Below are positions 38,120 through 46,499 of a stretch of DNA of 64,000 nt, in pieces. The DNA is from Streptomyces griseiscabiei (GTDB lineage Bacteria > Actinomycetota > Actinomycetes > Streptomycetales > Streptomycetaceae), in contig NZ_JAGJBZ010000003.1 of NCBI RefSeq assembly GCF_020010925.1, forward strand, positions 682,001-746,000, given 5' to 3'. The notes beneath the pieces are model-generated. The model searched no databases and was not told the origin of the DNA. It saw only the letters and a program-made list of their open reading frames with translations. How positions within the stretch are numbered: the stretch's first letter is position 1; the number at the start of each line of letters is the position of its first letter. A program made the position numbers and the translations under genes.

Positions 38120-38140
38120 GCCCGGGGGTGACCCCCGGGC
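38120..38140. promoter_or_regulatory. Hairpin in the lipoprotein/rtcB divergent promoter region
   Basis: GCCCGGGGGTGACCCCCGGGC is a perfect palindrome of 21 bases with one centre base. It lies 76 bases from the lipoprotein start and 116 from rtcB. It may insulate the two divergent transcripts or act in the leader; no direct evidence separates these. Confidence 0.4.
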
Positions 38141-38256
38141 ACCATGTGTATCGCACGCACTGCCGTGGACGCCGGTCCGGCATCCCTTTTCATGGGCCTT
38201 GGCGCCGGTTTTGCGTTCTGAGACTTTGATCTGAATTTCGGGGGAACGAGGGCGTT

Positions 38257-39450
38257 TTGTCGTACGTAGAGATACCGGGCGCGAAGGTACCCATACGGAT
38301 GTGGACCGACCCCGCGTCGGTCGAGGAGGGCGCGCTGCAGCAGCTGCGCAACGTCGCCACGCTCCCCTGGATCAAGGGCCTGGCCGTGATGCCGGACGTG
38401 CACTACGGGAAGGGCGCGACGGTCGGGTCCGTCATCGCCATGCGGGGGGCCGTCTGTCCCGCGGCGGTCGGCGTCGACATCGGCTGCGGAATGTCCGCGG
38501 TGAAGACGTCCCTGACGGCCAACGACCTCCCCGGGGACCTCTCCCGGCTGCGGTCGAAGATCGAGCAGGCCATTCCGGTGGGCCGGGGTATGCACGACGA
38601 CCCCGTCGACCCGGACGAGCTGCACGGCTTCACGGCCGGGGGGTGGGACGGGTTCTGGGGGCGGTTCGACGGGGTCGCGGATGCGGTCAGGTTCCGTCAT
38701 GACCGGGCGGCGAAGCAGATGGGAACGCTCGGCGGCGGGAATCACTTTGTCGAGGTGTGCATAGATTCGACCGGTTCTGTCTGGCTGATGCTGCACTCCG
38801 GCTCCCGGAACATCGGCAAGGAGCTGGCGGAGCATCACATCGGCATCGCCCGGGAGCTCCCGCACAACCAGGGCCTGGTCGACCGTGACCTCGCCGTCTT
38901 CGTCGCGGACACCCCGCAGATGGCGGCGTACCGCAACGATCTGTTCTGGGCGCAGGAGTACGCCAAGTACAACCGCTCGATCATGATGGCGCTCCTCAAG
39001 GGCGTCGTCCGCAGGGAGTTCAAGAAGGCGAAGCCGGTCTTCGAGCCCGAGATCAGCGCCCACCACAACTATGTGGCCGAGGAGCGCTACGACGGCATGG
39101 ACCTCCTGGTGACCCGCAAGGGCGCGATCCGCGCGGGCTCCGGCGAGTACGGGATCATCCCGGGCTCGATGGGCACCGGTTCGTACATCGTGAAGGGCCT
39201 CGGCAACGAGAAGGCCTTCAACTCGGCGTCGCACGGCGCCGGCCGGCGGATGAGCCGGACGGCGGCGAAGCGGCGCTTCTCGACCAAGGACCTGGAGGAG
39301 CAGACACGGGGCGTGGAGTGCCGCAAGGACTCCGGTGTCGTGGACGAGATCCCGGGCGCCTACAAGCCGATCGAGCAGGTCATCGACCAGCAGCGGGACC
39401 TGGTGCAGGTGGTGGCGAAGCTGAAGCAGGTGGTGTGTGTGAAGGGCTGA
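38257..39450 (+). CDS. rtcB: RNA-splicing ligase RtcB
   Basis: A 397-residue GTP- and Mn-dependent ligase that joins RNA 2',3'-cyclic phosphate or 3'-phosphate ends to 5'-OH ends, for RNA repair after cleavage by stress toxins. The Mn ligands and active site are visible: [18 protein letters not shown] (metal Cys), [29 protein letters not shown] and the guanylylated His in [10 protein letters not shown]. The length fits the short RtcB form. The start is a TTG at 38257 with GAGGG 4 bases upstream. No archease gene or RtcR regulator is adjacent. Confidence 0.95.
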   Translation: MSYVEIPGAKVPIRMWTDPASVEEGALQQLRNVATLPWIKGLAVMPDVHYGKGATVGSVIAMRGAVCPAAVGVDIGCGMSAVKTSLTANDLPGDLSRLRSKIEQAIPVGRGMHDDPVDPDELHGFTAGGWDGFWGRFDGVADAVRFRHDRAAKQMGTLGGGNHFVEVCIDSTGSVWLMLHSGSRNIGKELAEHHIGIARELPHNQGLVDRDLAVFVADTPQMAAYRNDLFWAQEYAKYNRSIMMALLKGVVRREFKKAKPVFEPEISAHHNYVAEERYDGMDLLVTRKGAIRAGSGEYGIIPGSMGTGSYIVKGLGNEKAFNSASHGAGRRMSRTAAKRRFSTKDLEEQTRGVECRKDSGVVDEIPGAYKPIEQVIDQQRDLVQVVAKLKQVVCVKG

Positions 39451-39506
39451 GACCGCCGGGGCGGGGACCGCGCGGTCCCCGCGGAGCGCTGTGGGAGGGT
39501 GGCGGC

Positions 39507-39842
39507 ATGGTCGTCGCCCGTTCCGCCGCTCTCTTTCTGCTCGCCGCCCTGTTCGAGATCGGTGGGGCCTGGCTGGTGTGGCAGGGCGTGCGGGAGCACC
39601 GGGGGTGGGTGTGGATCGGGGCGGGGGTCGTGGCGCTGGGGGCGTACGGGTTCGTGGCGACGTTCCAGCCGGACGCCCACTTCGGGCGGATCCTCGCCGC
39701 GTACGGCGGGATCTTCGTCGCCGGGTCGATCGCCTGGGGGATGGTCGCGGACGGCTACCGGCCCGACCGCTGGGACGTGACGGGCGCGCTGGTCTGCCTC
39801 GCGGGCATGGCGGTGATCATGTACGCGCCGCGTGGGGGGTGA
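39507..39842 (+). CDS. YnfA/UPF0060 family membrane protein
   Basis: A 111-residue protein with four predicted membrane helices ([75 protein letters not shown]). The [10 protein letters not shown] and AAYGGIFV patterns are diagnostic of YnfA, a small putative exporter related to SMR-type proteins. ATG 39507 follows GGAGGG by 7 bases. It lies 56 bases after rtcB on the same strand. Confidence 0.93.
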   Translation: MVVARSAALFLLAALFEIGGAWLVWQGVREHRGWVWIGAGVVALGAYGFVATFQPDAHFGRILAAYGGIFVAGSIAWGMVADGYRPDRWDVTGALVCLAGMAVIMYAPRGG

Positions 39843-39875
39843 GCGTGGGCCGCCCGGCGGAGAGCGGCTGCCGCG

Positions 39876-40319
39876 CTACGACGGCTGGGCCAACTCCTCC
39901 GGCAGCAGGCCCAGTTGGTTCAGGAACTCCAGCTGGTCGAAGTAGAGCCGGTAGCTGGTGATCCGGCCGTCCCGGACCGTGGCGAAGTCCACGCCGTGTA
40001 TCCGGATGTCCCTCTGGGTGGCCGGGATGGACGTGCCGTCCGGGAACGCCAGCGGGCCCGTGTTCCGGCCGGTGTAGATCCCCTCGTCGACGGCGGTGTC
40101 GCCGACCTCGAACGAGCTGACTGATTCGTAGGTCGCGTCGGGCACGGCGTCCGTCATCTGCCGCCAGTACTCGGCGATGTCGTCGCGGCCGTGCAGCTCG
40201 CCGCCGTCGGGGGTGTGCGCGACCGCGTCCTCCGCGAAGAGGTTCGCGACGGTCTTGGGGTCCTGGTGTGTGGTCAGTGCCTCGGTGAGCTGGTCCATCA
40301 GCTCGCGTGCCTGTCCCAT
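39876..40319 (-). CDS. SnoaL-like / NTF2-fold protein
   Basis: A 147-residue protein with the cone-shaped alpha+beta fold of SnoaL-like polyketide cyclases and related isomerases. It has the helix ELMDQLTEALTTHQDPKTVA, LFAEDAVAHTPDGGELHG, DIAEYWRQMTDAVPDATYE, and VDFATVRDGRITSYRLYFDQ. These proteins bind small hydrophobic molecules; the reaction is not predictable. AGGAGGT lies 5 bases before the ATG. Nothing around it suggests a polyketide cluster. Confidence 0.82.
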   Translation of the reverse strand: MGQARELMDQLTEALTTHQDPKTVANLFAEDAVAHTPDGGELHGRDDIAEYWRQMTDAVPDATYESVSSFEVGDTAVDEGIYTGRNTGPLAFPDGTSIPATQRDIRIHGVDFATVRDGRITSYRLYFDQLEFLNQLGLLPEELAQPS

Positions 40320-40495
40320 GATCCACCTCCTGTGCAGGGGATCACCCGTCTCATTGTCCCACCGTCCGCCTATCCTGGCCGGGCGGAAAATGTTCGATTC
40401 CGCCCCGCAGGACCCAGCCCGCACGGTCCGTCCCGCACGGTCCACCCTTCATGATCCGTACCGCTCGCTACGCACCGCCTCATCAGGAGCAGCTC

Positions 40496-41272
40496 ATGGC
40501 CCCCGCCGTACCGTCCGCCGCCTCCCGCATCGCCGTCGTCACCGGTGCGAGCGGCGGGATCGGCGCCGCCACGGCCCGGCAGCTCGCCGCGGCGGGGTAC
40601 CGCGTCGTCCTGACCGCGCGCCGCAAGGACCGGATCGAGGCGCTGGCCGAGGAGATCAACGACGGCGGCGGCCAGGCCACGGCGTACGCCCTGGACATCA
40701 CGGACCGTGCGGCGGTCGACGAGTTCGCGACCGCGTTCAGGACGATCGGTGTGCTGGTCAACAACGCGGGCGGCGCGCTCGGCGCCGACCCGGTGGCCAC
40801 CGGTGATCCGGCCGACTGGCGCACGATGTACGAGACCAACGTCATCGGCACCCTCCATGTCACCCAGGCCCTGCTGCCCGCGCTGACCGCGAGCGGCGAC
40901 GGCACGGTGGTCGTGGTGTCGTCGACCGCCGGGCACGGGACGTACGAGGGCGGCGCCGGCTATGTCGCCGCCAAGCACGGCGCGCACGTCCTCGCCGAGA
41001 CGCTGCGGCTGGAGATCGTGGGCACCCCGGTCCGGGTCATCGAGGTCGCGCCCGGCATGGTGAAGACGGACGAGTTCGCGCTGACCCGCTTCGGCGGCGA
41101 CGCGGCGAAGGCGGCGAGCGTCTACGAGGGCGTCGCCGAGCCCCTGACCGCGGACGACGTCGCCGACACGATCACCTGGGCGGTCACCCGGCCCAGCCAT
41201 GTCAACGTCGACCTGCTCGTCCTGCGCCCCCGCGCCCAGGCCTCCAACACGAAGGTCCACCGGGAGCTGTGA
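40496..41272 (+). CDS. Short-chain dehydrogenase/reductase
   Basis: A 258-residue classical SDR. The cofactor motif TGASGGIG, NNAG, the catalytic Ser (VVSSTAGHG) and Tyr-x-x-x-Lys (GYVAAKHGAH) are all present. Arg residues after beta-2 (LTARRKDR) favour NADP. The sequence resembles the YdfG-type group acting on 3-hydroxy acids, but the substrate is open. ATG 40496 is preceded by AGGAG 7 bases away. The stop overlaps the GTG of a small membrane protein, so they are coupled. Confidence 0.9.
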   Translation: MAPAVPSAASRIAVVTGASGGIGAATARQLAAAGYRVVLTARRKDRIEALAEEINDGGGQATAYALDITDRAAVDEFATAFRTIGVLVNNAGGALGADPVATGDPADWRTMYETNVIGTLHVTQALLPALTASGDGTVVVVSSTAGHGTYEGGAGYVAAKHGAHVLAETLRLEIVGTPVRVIEVAPGMVKTDEFALTRFGGDAAKAASVYEGVAEPLTADDVADTITWAVTRPSHVNVDLLVLRPRAQASNTKVHREL

Positions 41273-41424
41273 CGACCTCCGGGAGCGAGACGACCGCCGA
41301 GCAGCGCCGGCTCGCCGAGGAGAAGCGGAACGAGCGGTACGTGTGGTGGTACCTCGCCTACTTCCTCTTCGGCATCCACATCGTGGCCTTCGTGATGATC
41401 TACGCGGTCACGCACGCGGAGTAG
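41269..41424 (+). CDS. Small single-span membrane protein
   Basis: A 51-residue protein read from GTG at 41269 (GTGA overlap with the SDR stop) to TAG at 41422. A charged helix (TTAEQRRLAEEKRNERY) is followed by one hydrophobic span WYLAYFLFGIHIVAFVMIYA and a short HAE tail. The composition and the coupled start speak for a real gene. It resembles small streptomycete membrane proteins of unknown role. Its last 17 bases overlap the convergent AraC-type gene. Confidence 0.7.
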   Translation: MTTSGSETTAEQRRLAEEKRNERYVWWYLAYFLFGIHIVAFVMIYAVTHAE

Positions 41425-42274
41425 CGGCGGTGAGCGCCGCCACGGCCTCCGCGTACGCCGTCGGCGGCACCCCGACCGTCGCCGTGAAGTCGCGGACCAG
41501 GTGGGCCTGGTCCGCGTAGCCGAGGTCGGCGGCGAGGGCGGCCCAGTCGACGGCCCGGTCGGTCTCGGCGCGTTCCAGGGCCTCGTGGATGCGGTAGCGC
41601 AGGATCACCCACTTCGGGCCGACGCCCACGTACGCGGAGAACAGGCGCTGCAGGAGCCGTACGGACAGGCCCTCGGCGCGGGCGAAGTCGGTGACGCGGC
41701 GGATGGCGCGGTCGGTGCGGACGCGGTCGACGAGGGCCATGGCGAGGTCGGCCTGCGGGTCGGGGCGGGGAGCGAGCCCGGTCAGGAACGCGTCCAGGGC
41801 GGCGACGCGGGCGTCCTCGTCGTCCGGGGCGAGGATCGCGGACGGGGCGGGGATCGCGTCCGCGTCCGGGGCCGCGCCGGCGAAGGCCTCCGGGAGCGCC
41901 TCGGGGTCGCGTACCCGCCGGCCGGTCCAGTGGGTCGCGGGGTGGGCGGGGGCGAAGGGGCGGAAGCCGCCGGGGCGGAACTGGACGCCGCAGACCCGGC
42001 CCCGGCCCTCCAGCCTCTGGGTGAAGAGGCCGAGGCCGACGCCCGCGACCTCGACGAAGGGGTCCTGGCCCTGGAACCGCTGGAAGACGATGTTCACCGA
42101 GGGGTGCGGGACGACCCGGGAGACGTACGGCTCGGGCAGGTCCCAGTCGATCAGCCAGTAGTGCTCCAGATACGGGCGCAGCGGCTCGGCGGGTTCGCGG
42201 CGGCGGAAGCGGACCCGGGCGAAGAGCTCCGCGGCGTCGACGATGCCTCGGGTGTCACGGCGTGGGGCGGCCAT
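41408..42274 (-). CDS. AraC-family transcriptional regulator
   Basis: A 288-residue regulator. The N-terminal region (about 10-130) is of the type with RPYLEHYWLIDWDLPEPYVS, PHPSVNIVFQ and GVQFRPGGFRPF, a sensor fold common in AraC proteins of soil bacteria. The C-terminal double HTH (about 180-280) shows SVRLLQRLFSAYVGVGPKWV and LGYADQAHLVRDFTATVG. It is divergent from the flavin monooxygenase operon, with a 120-base gap, and may control it. The ATG lies at 42274. Confidence 0.87.
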   Translation of the reverse strand: MAAPRRDTRGIVDAAELFARVRFRRREPAEPLRPYLEHYWLIDWDLPEPYVSRVVPHPSVNIVFQRFQGQDPFVEVAGVGLGLFTQRLEGRGRVCGVQFRPGGFRPFAPAHPATHWTGRRVRDPEALPEAFAGAAPDADAIPAPSAILAPDDEDARVAALDAFLTGLAPRPDPQADLAMALVDRVRTDRAIRRVTDFARAEGLSVRLLQRLFSAYVGVGPKWVILRYRIHEALERAETDRAVDWAALAADLGYADQAHLVRDFTATVGVPPTAYAEAVAALTAATPRA

Positions 42275-42394
42275 GGGTCGATCGTAAGGACGACCACTGA
42301 CACAGGACCGCCACTGGCAACGGAGGAATAGTGGAGCAGGGGACCTCGTTCATGGGTATAGTTGAATCGTAAACAACCTGGAGGGTGGCTAGCG

Positions 42395-43516
42395 ATGATG
42401 CAGTTCGGGATCTTCAGCGTCGGTGATGTGACGCCGGACCCCACCACGGGCCGGACGCCGACCGAGCGCGAGCGCATCAAGGCGATGGTCGCGATCGCGC
42501 TGAAGGCGGAGGAGGTCGGCCTCGACGTCTTCGCCACCGGTGAGCACCACAACCCGCCGTTCGTGCCGTCCTCGCCGACCACGATGCTCGGCTATGTCGC
42601 CGCGCGCACGGAGAAGCTGATCCTCTCCACCTCCACCACCCTCATCACCACCAACGACCCGGTGAAGATCGCCGAGGACTTCGCGATGCTCCAGCACCTG
42701 GCCGACGGCCGGGTGGACCTGATGATGGGGCGCGGCAACACCGGACCGGTCTACCCCTGGTTCGGGCAGGACATCCGGCAGGGCATCAACCTCGCCGTCG
42801 AGAACTACGCGCTGCTGCGCCGCCTGTGGCGCGAGGACGTCGTGACCTGGGAGGGCAAGTTCCGTACGCCGCTCCAGGGCTTCACCTCCACGCCCCGTCC
42901 GCTGGACGACGTACCGCCGTTCGTCTGGCACGGCTCCATCCGCTCGCCCGAGATCGCCGAGCAGGCCGCGTACTACGGCGACGGCTTCTTCCACAACAAC
43001 ATCTTCTGGCCGGCCGACCACACCAAGCGGATGGTCGAGCTGTACCGGCAGCGGTACGCGCACTACGGGCACGGCACGCCCGAGCAGGCGATCGTCGGCC
43101 TCGGCGGACACATCTTCATGCGGAAGAACTCGCAGGACGCGGTCCGCGAGTTCCGGCCGTACTTCGACGTCGCGCCGGTCTACGGCAACGGGCCCTCCCT
43201 GGAGGACTTCGCCGACCAGACCCCGCTGACCGTCGGCTCGCCGCAGCAGGTGATCGAGAAGACGCTGGCGTTCCGCGAGTACGCCGGTGACTACCAGCGG
43301 CAGCTGTTCCTGATCGACCACGCGGGGCTGCCCCTGAAGACCGTGCTCGAACAGCTCGACATGCTCGGCGAGGAGGTCGTGCCGGTGCTCCGGAAGGAGT
43401 TCGCGAAGGGGCGGCCGGCGGACGTGCCGGACGCGCCGACGCACGGGTCGCTGCTGGCCGCCGCGCAGAAGGACGCGGCGGACGAGGCCGCGGAGAAGAA
43501 GGAGAGTGTGTCGTGA
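42395..43516 (+). CDS. LLM-class flavin-dependent oxidoreductase
   Basis: A 373-residue luciferase-like monooxygenase. It has FGIFSVGDVT at the N-terminus, FATGEHHNPPFVPSSP, ILSTSTTLITTNDPVKIAED, LADGRVDLMMGRGNTGPVYPWFG and FVWHGSIRSPEIAEQAAYYG, typical of the F420/FMN LLM family. The ATG at 42395 (or 42398) follows GGAGGG. TATAGT at 42357-42362 could be the -10 element. The stop overlaps the GTG of a flavin reductase gene, which would supply reduced FMN, so the pair forms a two-component monooxygenase. The substrate is unknown. Confidence 0.88.
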   Translation: MMQFGIFSVGDVTPDPTTGRTPTERERIKAMVAIALKAEEVGLDVFATGEHHNPPFVPSSPTTMLGYVAARTEKLILSTSTTLITTNDPVKIAEDFAMLQHLADGRVDLMMGRGNTGPVYPWFGQDIRQGINLAVENYALLRRLWREDVVTWEGKFRTPLQGFTSTPRPLDDVPPFVWHGSIRSPEIAEQAAYYGDGFFHNNIFWPADHTKRMVELYRQRYAHYGHGTPEQAIVGLGGHIFMRKNSQDAVREFRPYFDVAPVYGNGPSLEDFADQTPLTVGSPQQVIEKTLAFREYAGDYQRQLFLIDHAGLPLKTVLEQLDMLGEEVVPVLRKEFAKGRPADVPDAPTHGSLLAAAQKDAADEAAEKKESVS

Positions 43517-44115
43517 GGCTCGTCGTCGTCTCGGCGGGGCTGAGCGTCCCGTCGTCCACGCGGCTGCTGGGGGACCGGATCGCCGCCGCCGTGGTCGGGC
43601 GGGACGCGTCGGTCGACGTCCAGGTGGTCGAACTGCGGGACCTCGCGGTCGAGATCGCGCACCACCTCACGAACGGGTTCCCGGGCCGGAAGCTCGCCGC
43701 CGCGCTGGACGCGGTGGCGGGGGCCGACGGGCTCGTGGTCGTCACCCCGGTGTTCTCCGCCTCGTACAGCGGGCTGTTCAAGTCCTTCTTCGACGTGCTG
43801 GACCGGGACGCGCTCGGCGGGAAGCCGGTGCTGATCGCCGCGACCGGGGGTTCGGCACGGCACTCGCTGGTGCTGGAGCACGCGATGCGGCCGCTGTTCG
43901 CGTATCTGCGGGCCGTGGTGGTGCCCACGGCGGTGTACGCCGCGTCCGAGGACTGGGGTGCCGAGGGGCTCGCGGGGCGGGTCGAGCGGGCGGCGGGGGA
44001 GTTGGCCGGGCTGATGGGTGGGCTCTCCTCCGGGAAGGCGGCCGGGGTGTCCGCCGAGCCCGAGGGGTTTGTCGTGGTGCCCTTCGCTGAGCAGTTGGCG
44101 GCGTTGAAGGGCTGA
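43513..44115 (+). CDS. NADPH-dependent FMN reductase
   Basis: A 200-residue flavodoxin-fold reductase of the CE1759/MsuE type. The phosphate loop reads VVSAGLSVPSSTRLLGDRI, later VVTPVFSASYSGLFKSFFD and ATGGSARHSLVLEHAMRPLF. It reduces FMN for the oxidoreductase encoded immediately upstream (GTGA overlap, 43513-43516). A dispersed repeat begins about 50 bases after its stop. Confidence 0.9.
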   Translation: MRLVVVSAGLSVPSSTRLLGDRIAAAVVGRDASVDVQVVELRDLAVEIAHHLTNGFPGRKLAAALDAVAGADGLVVVTPVFSASYSGLFKSFFDVLDRDALGGKPVLIAATGGSARHSLVLEHAMRPLFAYLRAVVVPTAVYAASEDWGAEGLAGRVERAAGELAGLMGGLSSGKAAGVSAEPEGFVVVPFAEQLAALKG

Positions 44116-44142
44116 GACGCGCCGTTGGGGGTGCGGTGGGAT

Positions 44143-45420
44143 TCAGGCCGCGCGTTGATTGTGGTTGCTCGCGCAGTTCCCCGCGCCCCTGAACTGCCGA
44201 GTGGCCCTCGCCCACCCCGGCACCCTTCTCCGCAGCCAGACCCTCGCCCTCGTCGACCCCCGTTCCCAGGTGCGCTGGACCCTGGTCTCGCGCAGGTCGG
44301 CGAAGAGGTGCTCGTAGCGGGCGATGATCGGGGCCGGGTCGTAGCGGCGGGCGCTCTCCAGGGCGGCGCGGCCCATCGCGCGGCGCAGGGCGGGGTCGGC
44401 GGTGAGATCGAGGACGGCCTCGGCGAGGGCGTCGGGGTCGTCGACCGGGACGAGGCGGCCGTCGGTGCCGTCGGTGATGATCTCGGCGGGGCCGAGCGGG
44501 CAGTCGGTGCTGACGACCGGGACACCGCAGCGCATGGCCTCGACGAGGGTCATGCCGAAGGACTCGGCCTCGGAGGCGCTGACGACGATCGAGGCCCGCG
44601 CGAACTCCTCCTCGATGGGGGTGTGCGGGCCCATCAGATGGGCCCGGTCGGTGAGCCGGAGATCCTGGATCAGGGTCTCCAGGCGGTCGTGCTGCTTGCC
44701 GCCGCCGTAGATCCGCAGCTGCCACTCCGGTTCCTTCGCGGCGACCTTCGCGAACGCCTCCAGCAGGAGGTCGAAGCGTTTGCCCCGGGAGAGGCGGCCG
44801 GCGGCGGCGATGACGGGGGCGGTGCCCTCCGACGGGGCGACCTTGGCCGGCGGGACGATGTTGGGCACCGACATCACCCGTACGCCCGGCAGTTTCATCC
44901 GCGCGCGGTACACCGCCGCGTCCGCCGCCGTGGTCGTGACGACCGCGTCCAGGGTGCGGTAGTGGCGGGCGAGGACCTTGCGCAGCTGCTTGGAGTGGGC
45001 GTCGTGGCGCAGGTGCTCCTGGGCGATGCGCAGGGCGCGGCGGGGGGCGAAGCGGGAGACGTAGACGTTGATGCCGGGGCGGGTGCCGATGACGACGTCC
45101 GCGTCGCTGCGGGCCAGATGGGCGCGGACCCGGAGGTCGGTGAGACGGCTGTACTGGCGGTGCCGCCGGTCCTCGGCCGGGAAGTCCTCGGCGGGCCGCA
45201 GCTGGGCCGGATCGCGCAGGTCGGGGCTGTAGGGGCGGATGTCGACGAGGGGGACGAGCGTGACCCGGGGATCGACCGCGAAGCGGGGCTCGTCCAGGTG
45301 CCGGGCCATCGAGACGATCTCGACGTCGTGGTGGTCCGCGAGTGCCGCCGCCAGGTTCAGCGTCGTCCGCACGGTGCCGCCGATGGCGTACGCGTTGTGC
45401 AGCAGGAACACGATCTTCAT
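44143..45420 (-). CDS. Glycosyltransferase family 4 (GT-B)
   Basis: A 425-residue GT-B enzyme. The N-terminal domain begins MKIVFLLHNAYAIGGTVRT. The C-terminal nucleotide-sugar domain has IAAAGRLSRGKRFDLLLEAF, IYGGGKQHDRL and the Glu-x7-Glu motif in ASEAESFGMTLVEAMRCGVPVVST. The product may be a teichoic acid or capsule sugar; poly-glycerolphosphate-type relatives share the opening motif. The last residues (RQFRGAGNCASNHNQRAA) are encoded by the dispersed repeat copy D, so the C-terminus is not native. ATG 45420 fits homologues; a TTG at 45432 is an alternative. Confidence 0.87.
   Translation of the reverse strand: MKIVFLLHNAYAIGGTVRTTLNLAAALADHHDVEIVSMARHLDEPRFAVDPRVTLVPLVDIRPYSPDLRDPAQLRPAEDFPAEDRRHRQYSRLTDLRVRAHLARSDADVVIGTRPGINVYVSRFAPRRALRIAQEHLRHDAHSKQLRKVLARHYRTLDAVVTTTAADAAVYRARMKLPGVRVMSVPNIVPPAKVAPSEGTAPVIAAAGRLSRGKRFDLLLEAFAKVAAKEPEWQLRIYGGGKQHDRLETLIQDLRLTDRAHLMGPHTPIEEEFARASIVVSASEAESFGMTLVEAMRCGVPVVSTDCPLGPAEIITDGTDGRLVPVDDPDALAEAVLDLTADPALRRAMGRAALESARRYDPAPIIARYEHLFADLRETRVQRTWERGSTRARVWLRRRVPGWARATRQFRGAGNCASNHNQRAA
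44166..44193. repeat. Dispersed repeat, copy D (inside a coding region)
   Basis: The sequence TGCTCGCGCAGTTCCCCG continues to CGCCCC. It reads in frame on the minus strand as FRGAGNCA at the C-terminus of the glycosyltransferase, showing that this repeat has entered and changed a gene end. Confidence 0.7.
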
Positions 45421-45734
45421 GCGGCGGCTCAAGGTCCTGCCTTCCCGGCGTCCCGACGGCGTGAACGACGCGGTCGCGGTCGCTGTCGCGGTGGTGCGTA
45501 TGGAGGTGACGTACTTGTCCGATGGTGTACATGGTGGTCATGGTTTGTCTGGTCGCGACCCTTTGTACTCCATCTGCTCGCTCTGCCCGGGTTCCCGTGC
45601 GGGCGGGTGTCACACGGACACGCTGCTCCGCGGGGGTAAGCCCGATGGGCGGCCGGGGTGAGAGGCCGGTAAGAAGGGCCGTCCGGCGCTCCTGACGAGG
45701 TGGTGCGCGCCGGTGACCTTGGCAGACTGGTGGG
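45421..45734. other. Divergent intergenic region, glycosyltransferase / response regulator
   Basis: This 314-base gap must hold two promoters. A direct-repeat-like run (TCGCGGTCGCTGTCGCGGT) sits near 45,473-45,491. A 53-codon open frame at 45,500-45,661 would encode a Cys-containing peptide (SICSLCPGS, GGCHTD), but it has no ribosome binding site and is not called as a gene. Nothing else is supported. Confidence 0.3.
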
Positions 45735-46487
45735 GTGCCCCAGAACGTGCTGCTCGCCGAGGACGACCGCGCCATCCGCCATGCCCTGGAACGCGCGCTG
45801 ACCCTGGAGGGGTACGAGGTCACGGCGGTCGCCGACGGCGTCGAGGCGCTCGCCCAGGCGCACCGCAACCGGCCCGACGTGCTCGTCCTCGATGTGATGA
45901 TGCCCGGCATAGACGGCCTCCAGGTCTGCCGGGTGCTGCGCGCGGAGGGTGACCGGACACCGATCCTGATGCTGACCGCGCTCGTGGAGACCGCCGACCG
46001 GATCGCCGGTCTCGACGCCGGCGCGGACGACTACGTCGTCAAGCCGTTCGACGTCGAGGAGGTGTTCGCGCGGCTTCGGGCGCTGCTGCGGCGCACCGGC
46101 GGAGCGGACGGTTTCGCCCCCGCGCCCCCGTCTGCGCCGGGCGTGTCGCCGGGCGCCTCCGCGGCCGGGTCCCCGACCGACGCCGGCGGGCTGCTCACGG
46201 CCGCCGGGCTGCGGATGGACGTCCAGGCGCGCCGGGCGTGGCGCGGCGCGCGGGAACTGGAGCTGACCCGGACCGAGTTCGACCTGCTCGAACTGCTCGT
46301 CCGCAACGCGGGCATCGTCCTCGACCACGCGACGATCTACGACCGCATCTGGGGCTACGACTTCGGGCCGGGCTCCAAGAACCTCGCCGTCTACGTCGGT
46401 TATCTGCGCCGCAAGCTCGACGAACCCGGGGCACCGGCGCTGATCCACACCGTGCGCGGTGTGGGATACGCGCTGCGGGAAGACTGA
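45735..46487 (+). CDS. Two-component response regulator, OmpR/PhoB family
   Basis: A 250-residue regulator. The receiver domain (1-115) has the acidic pocket VLLAEDDRAIRHALE, phospho-acceptor Asp53 or so in DVLVLDVMMPGIDG, the Thr in MLTALVE, and Lys in DYVVKPFD. A Pro/Ala-rich linker joins it to the winged-helix output domain (RELELTRTEFDLLELLVRNA, WGYDFGPGSKNLAVYVGYLR). It resembles MprA/TcrA-type regulators. GTG start. The sensor kinase gene follows after 12 bases, so they are co-transcribed. Confidence 0.93.
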   Translation: MPQNVLLAEDDRAIRHALERALTLEGYEVTAVADGVEALAQAHRNRPDVLVLDVMMPGIDGLQVCRVLRAEGDRTPILMLTALVETADRIAGLDAGADDYVVKPFDVEEVFARLRALLRRTGGADGFAPAPPSAPGVSPGASAAGSPTDAGGLLTAAGLRMDVQARRAWRGARELELTRTEFDLLELLVRNAGIVLDHATIYDRIWGYDFGPGSKNLAVYVGYLRRKLDEPGAPALIHTVRGVGYALRED

Positions 46488-46499
46488 GGGCGGCGCGCG

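Noticed and set aside
37708..38229. Plus-strand 173-codon frame opposite the lipoprotein gene
   Set aside because: It is antisense to a lipoprotein with clear signal peptide and reads as Gly/Arg-rich shadow sequence.
45500..45661. 53-codon Cys-containing open frame between the glycosyltransferase and response regulator genes
   Set aside because: No ribosome binding site and no recognisable family; it occupies the promoter region of two divergent genes.
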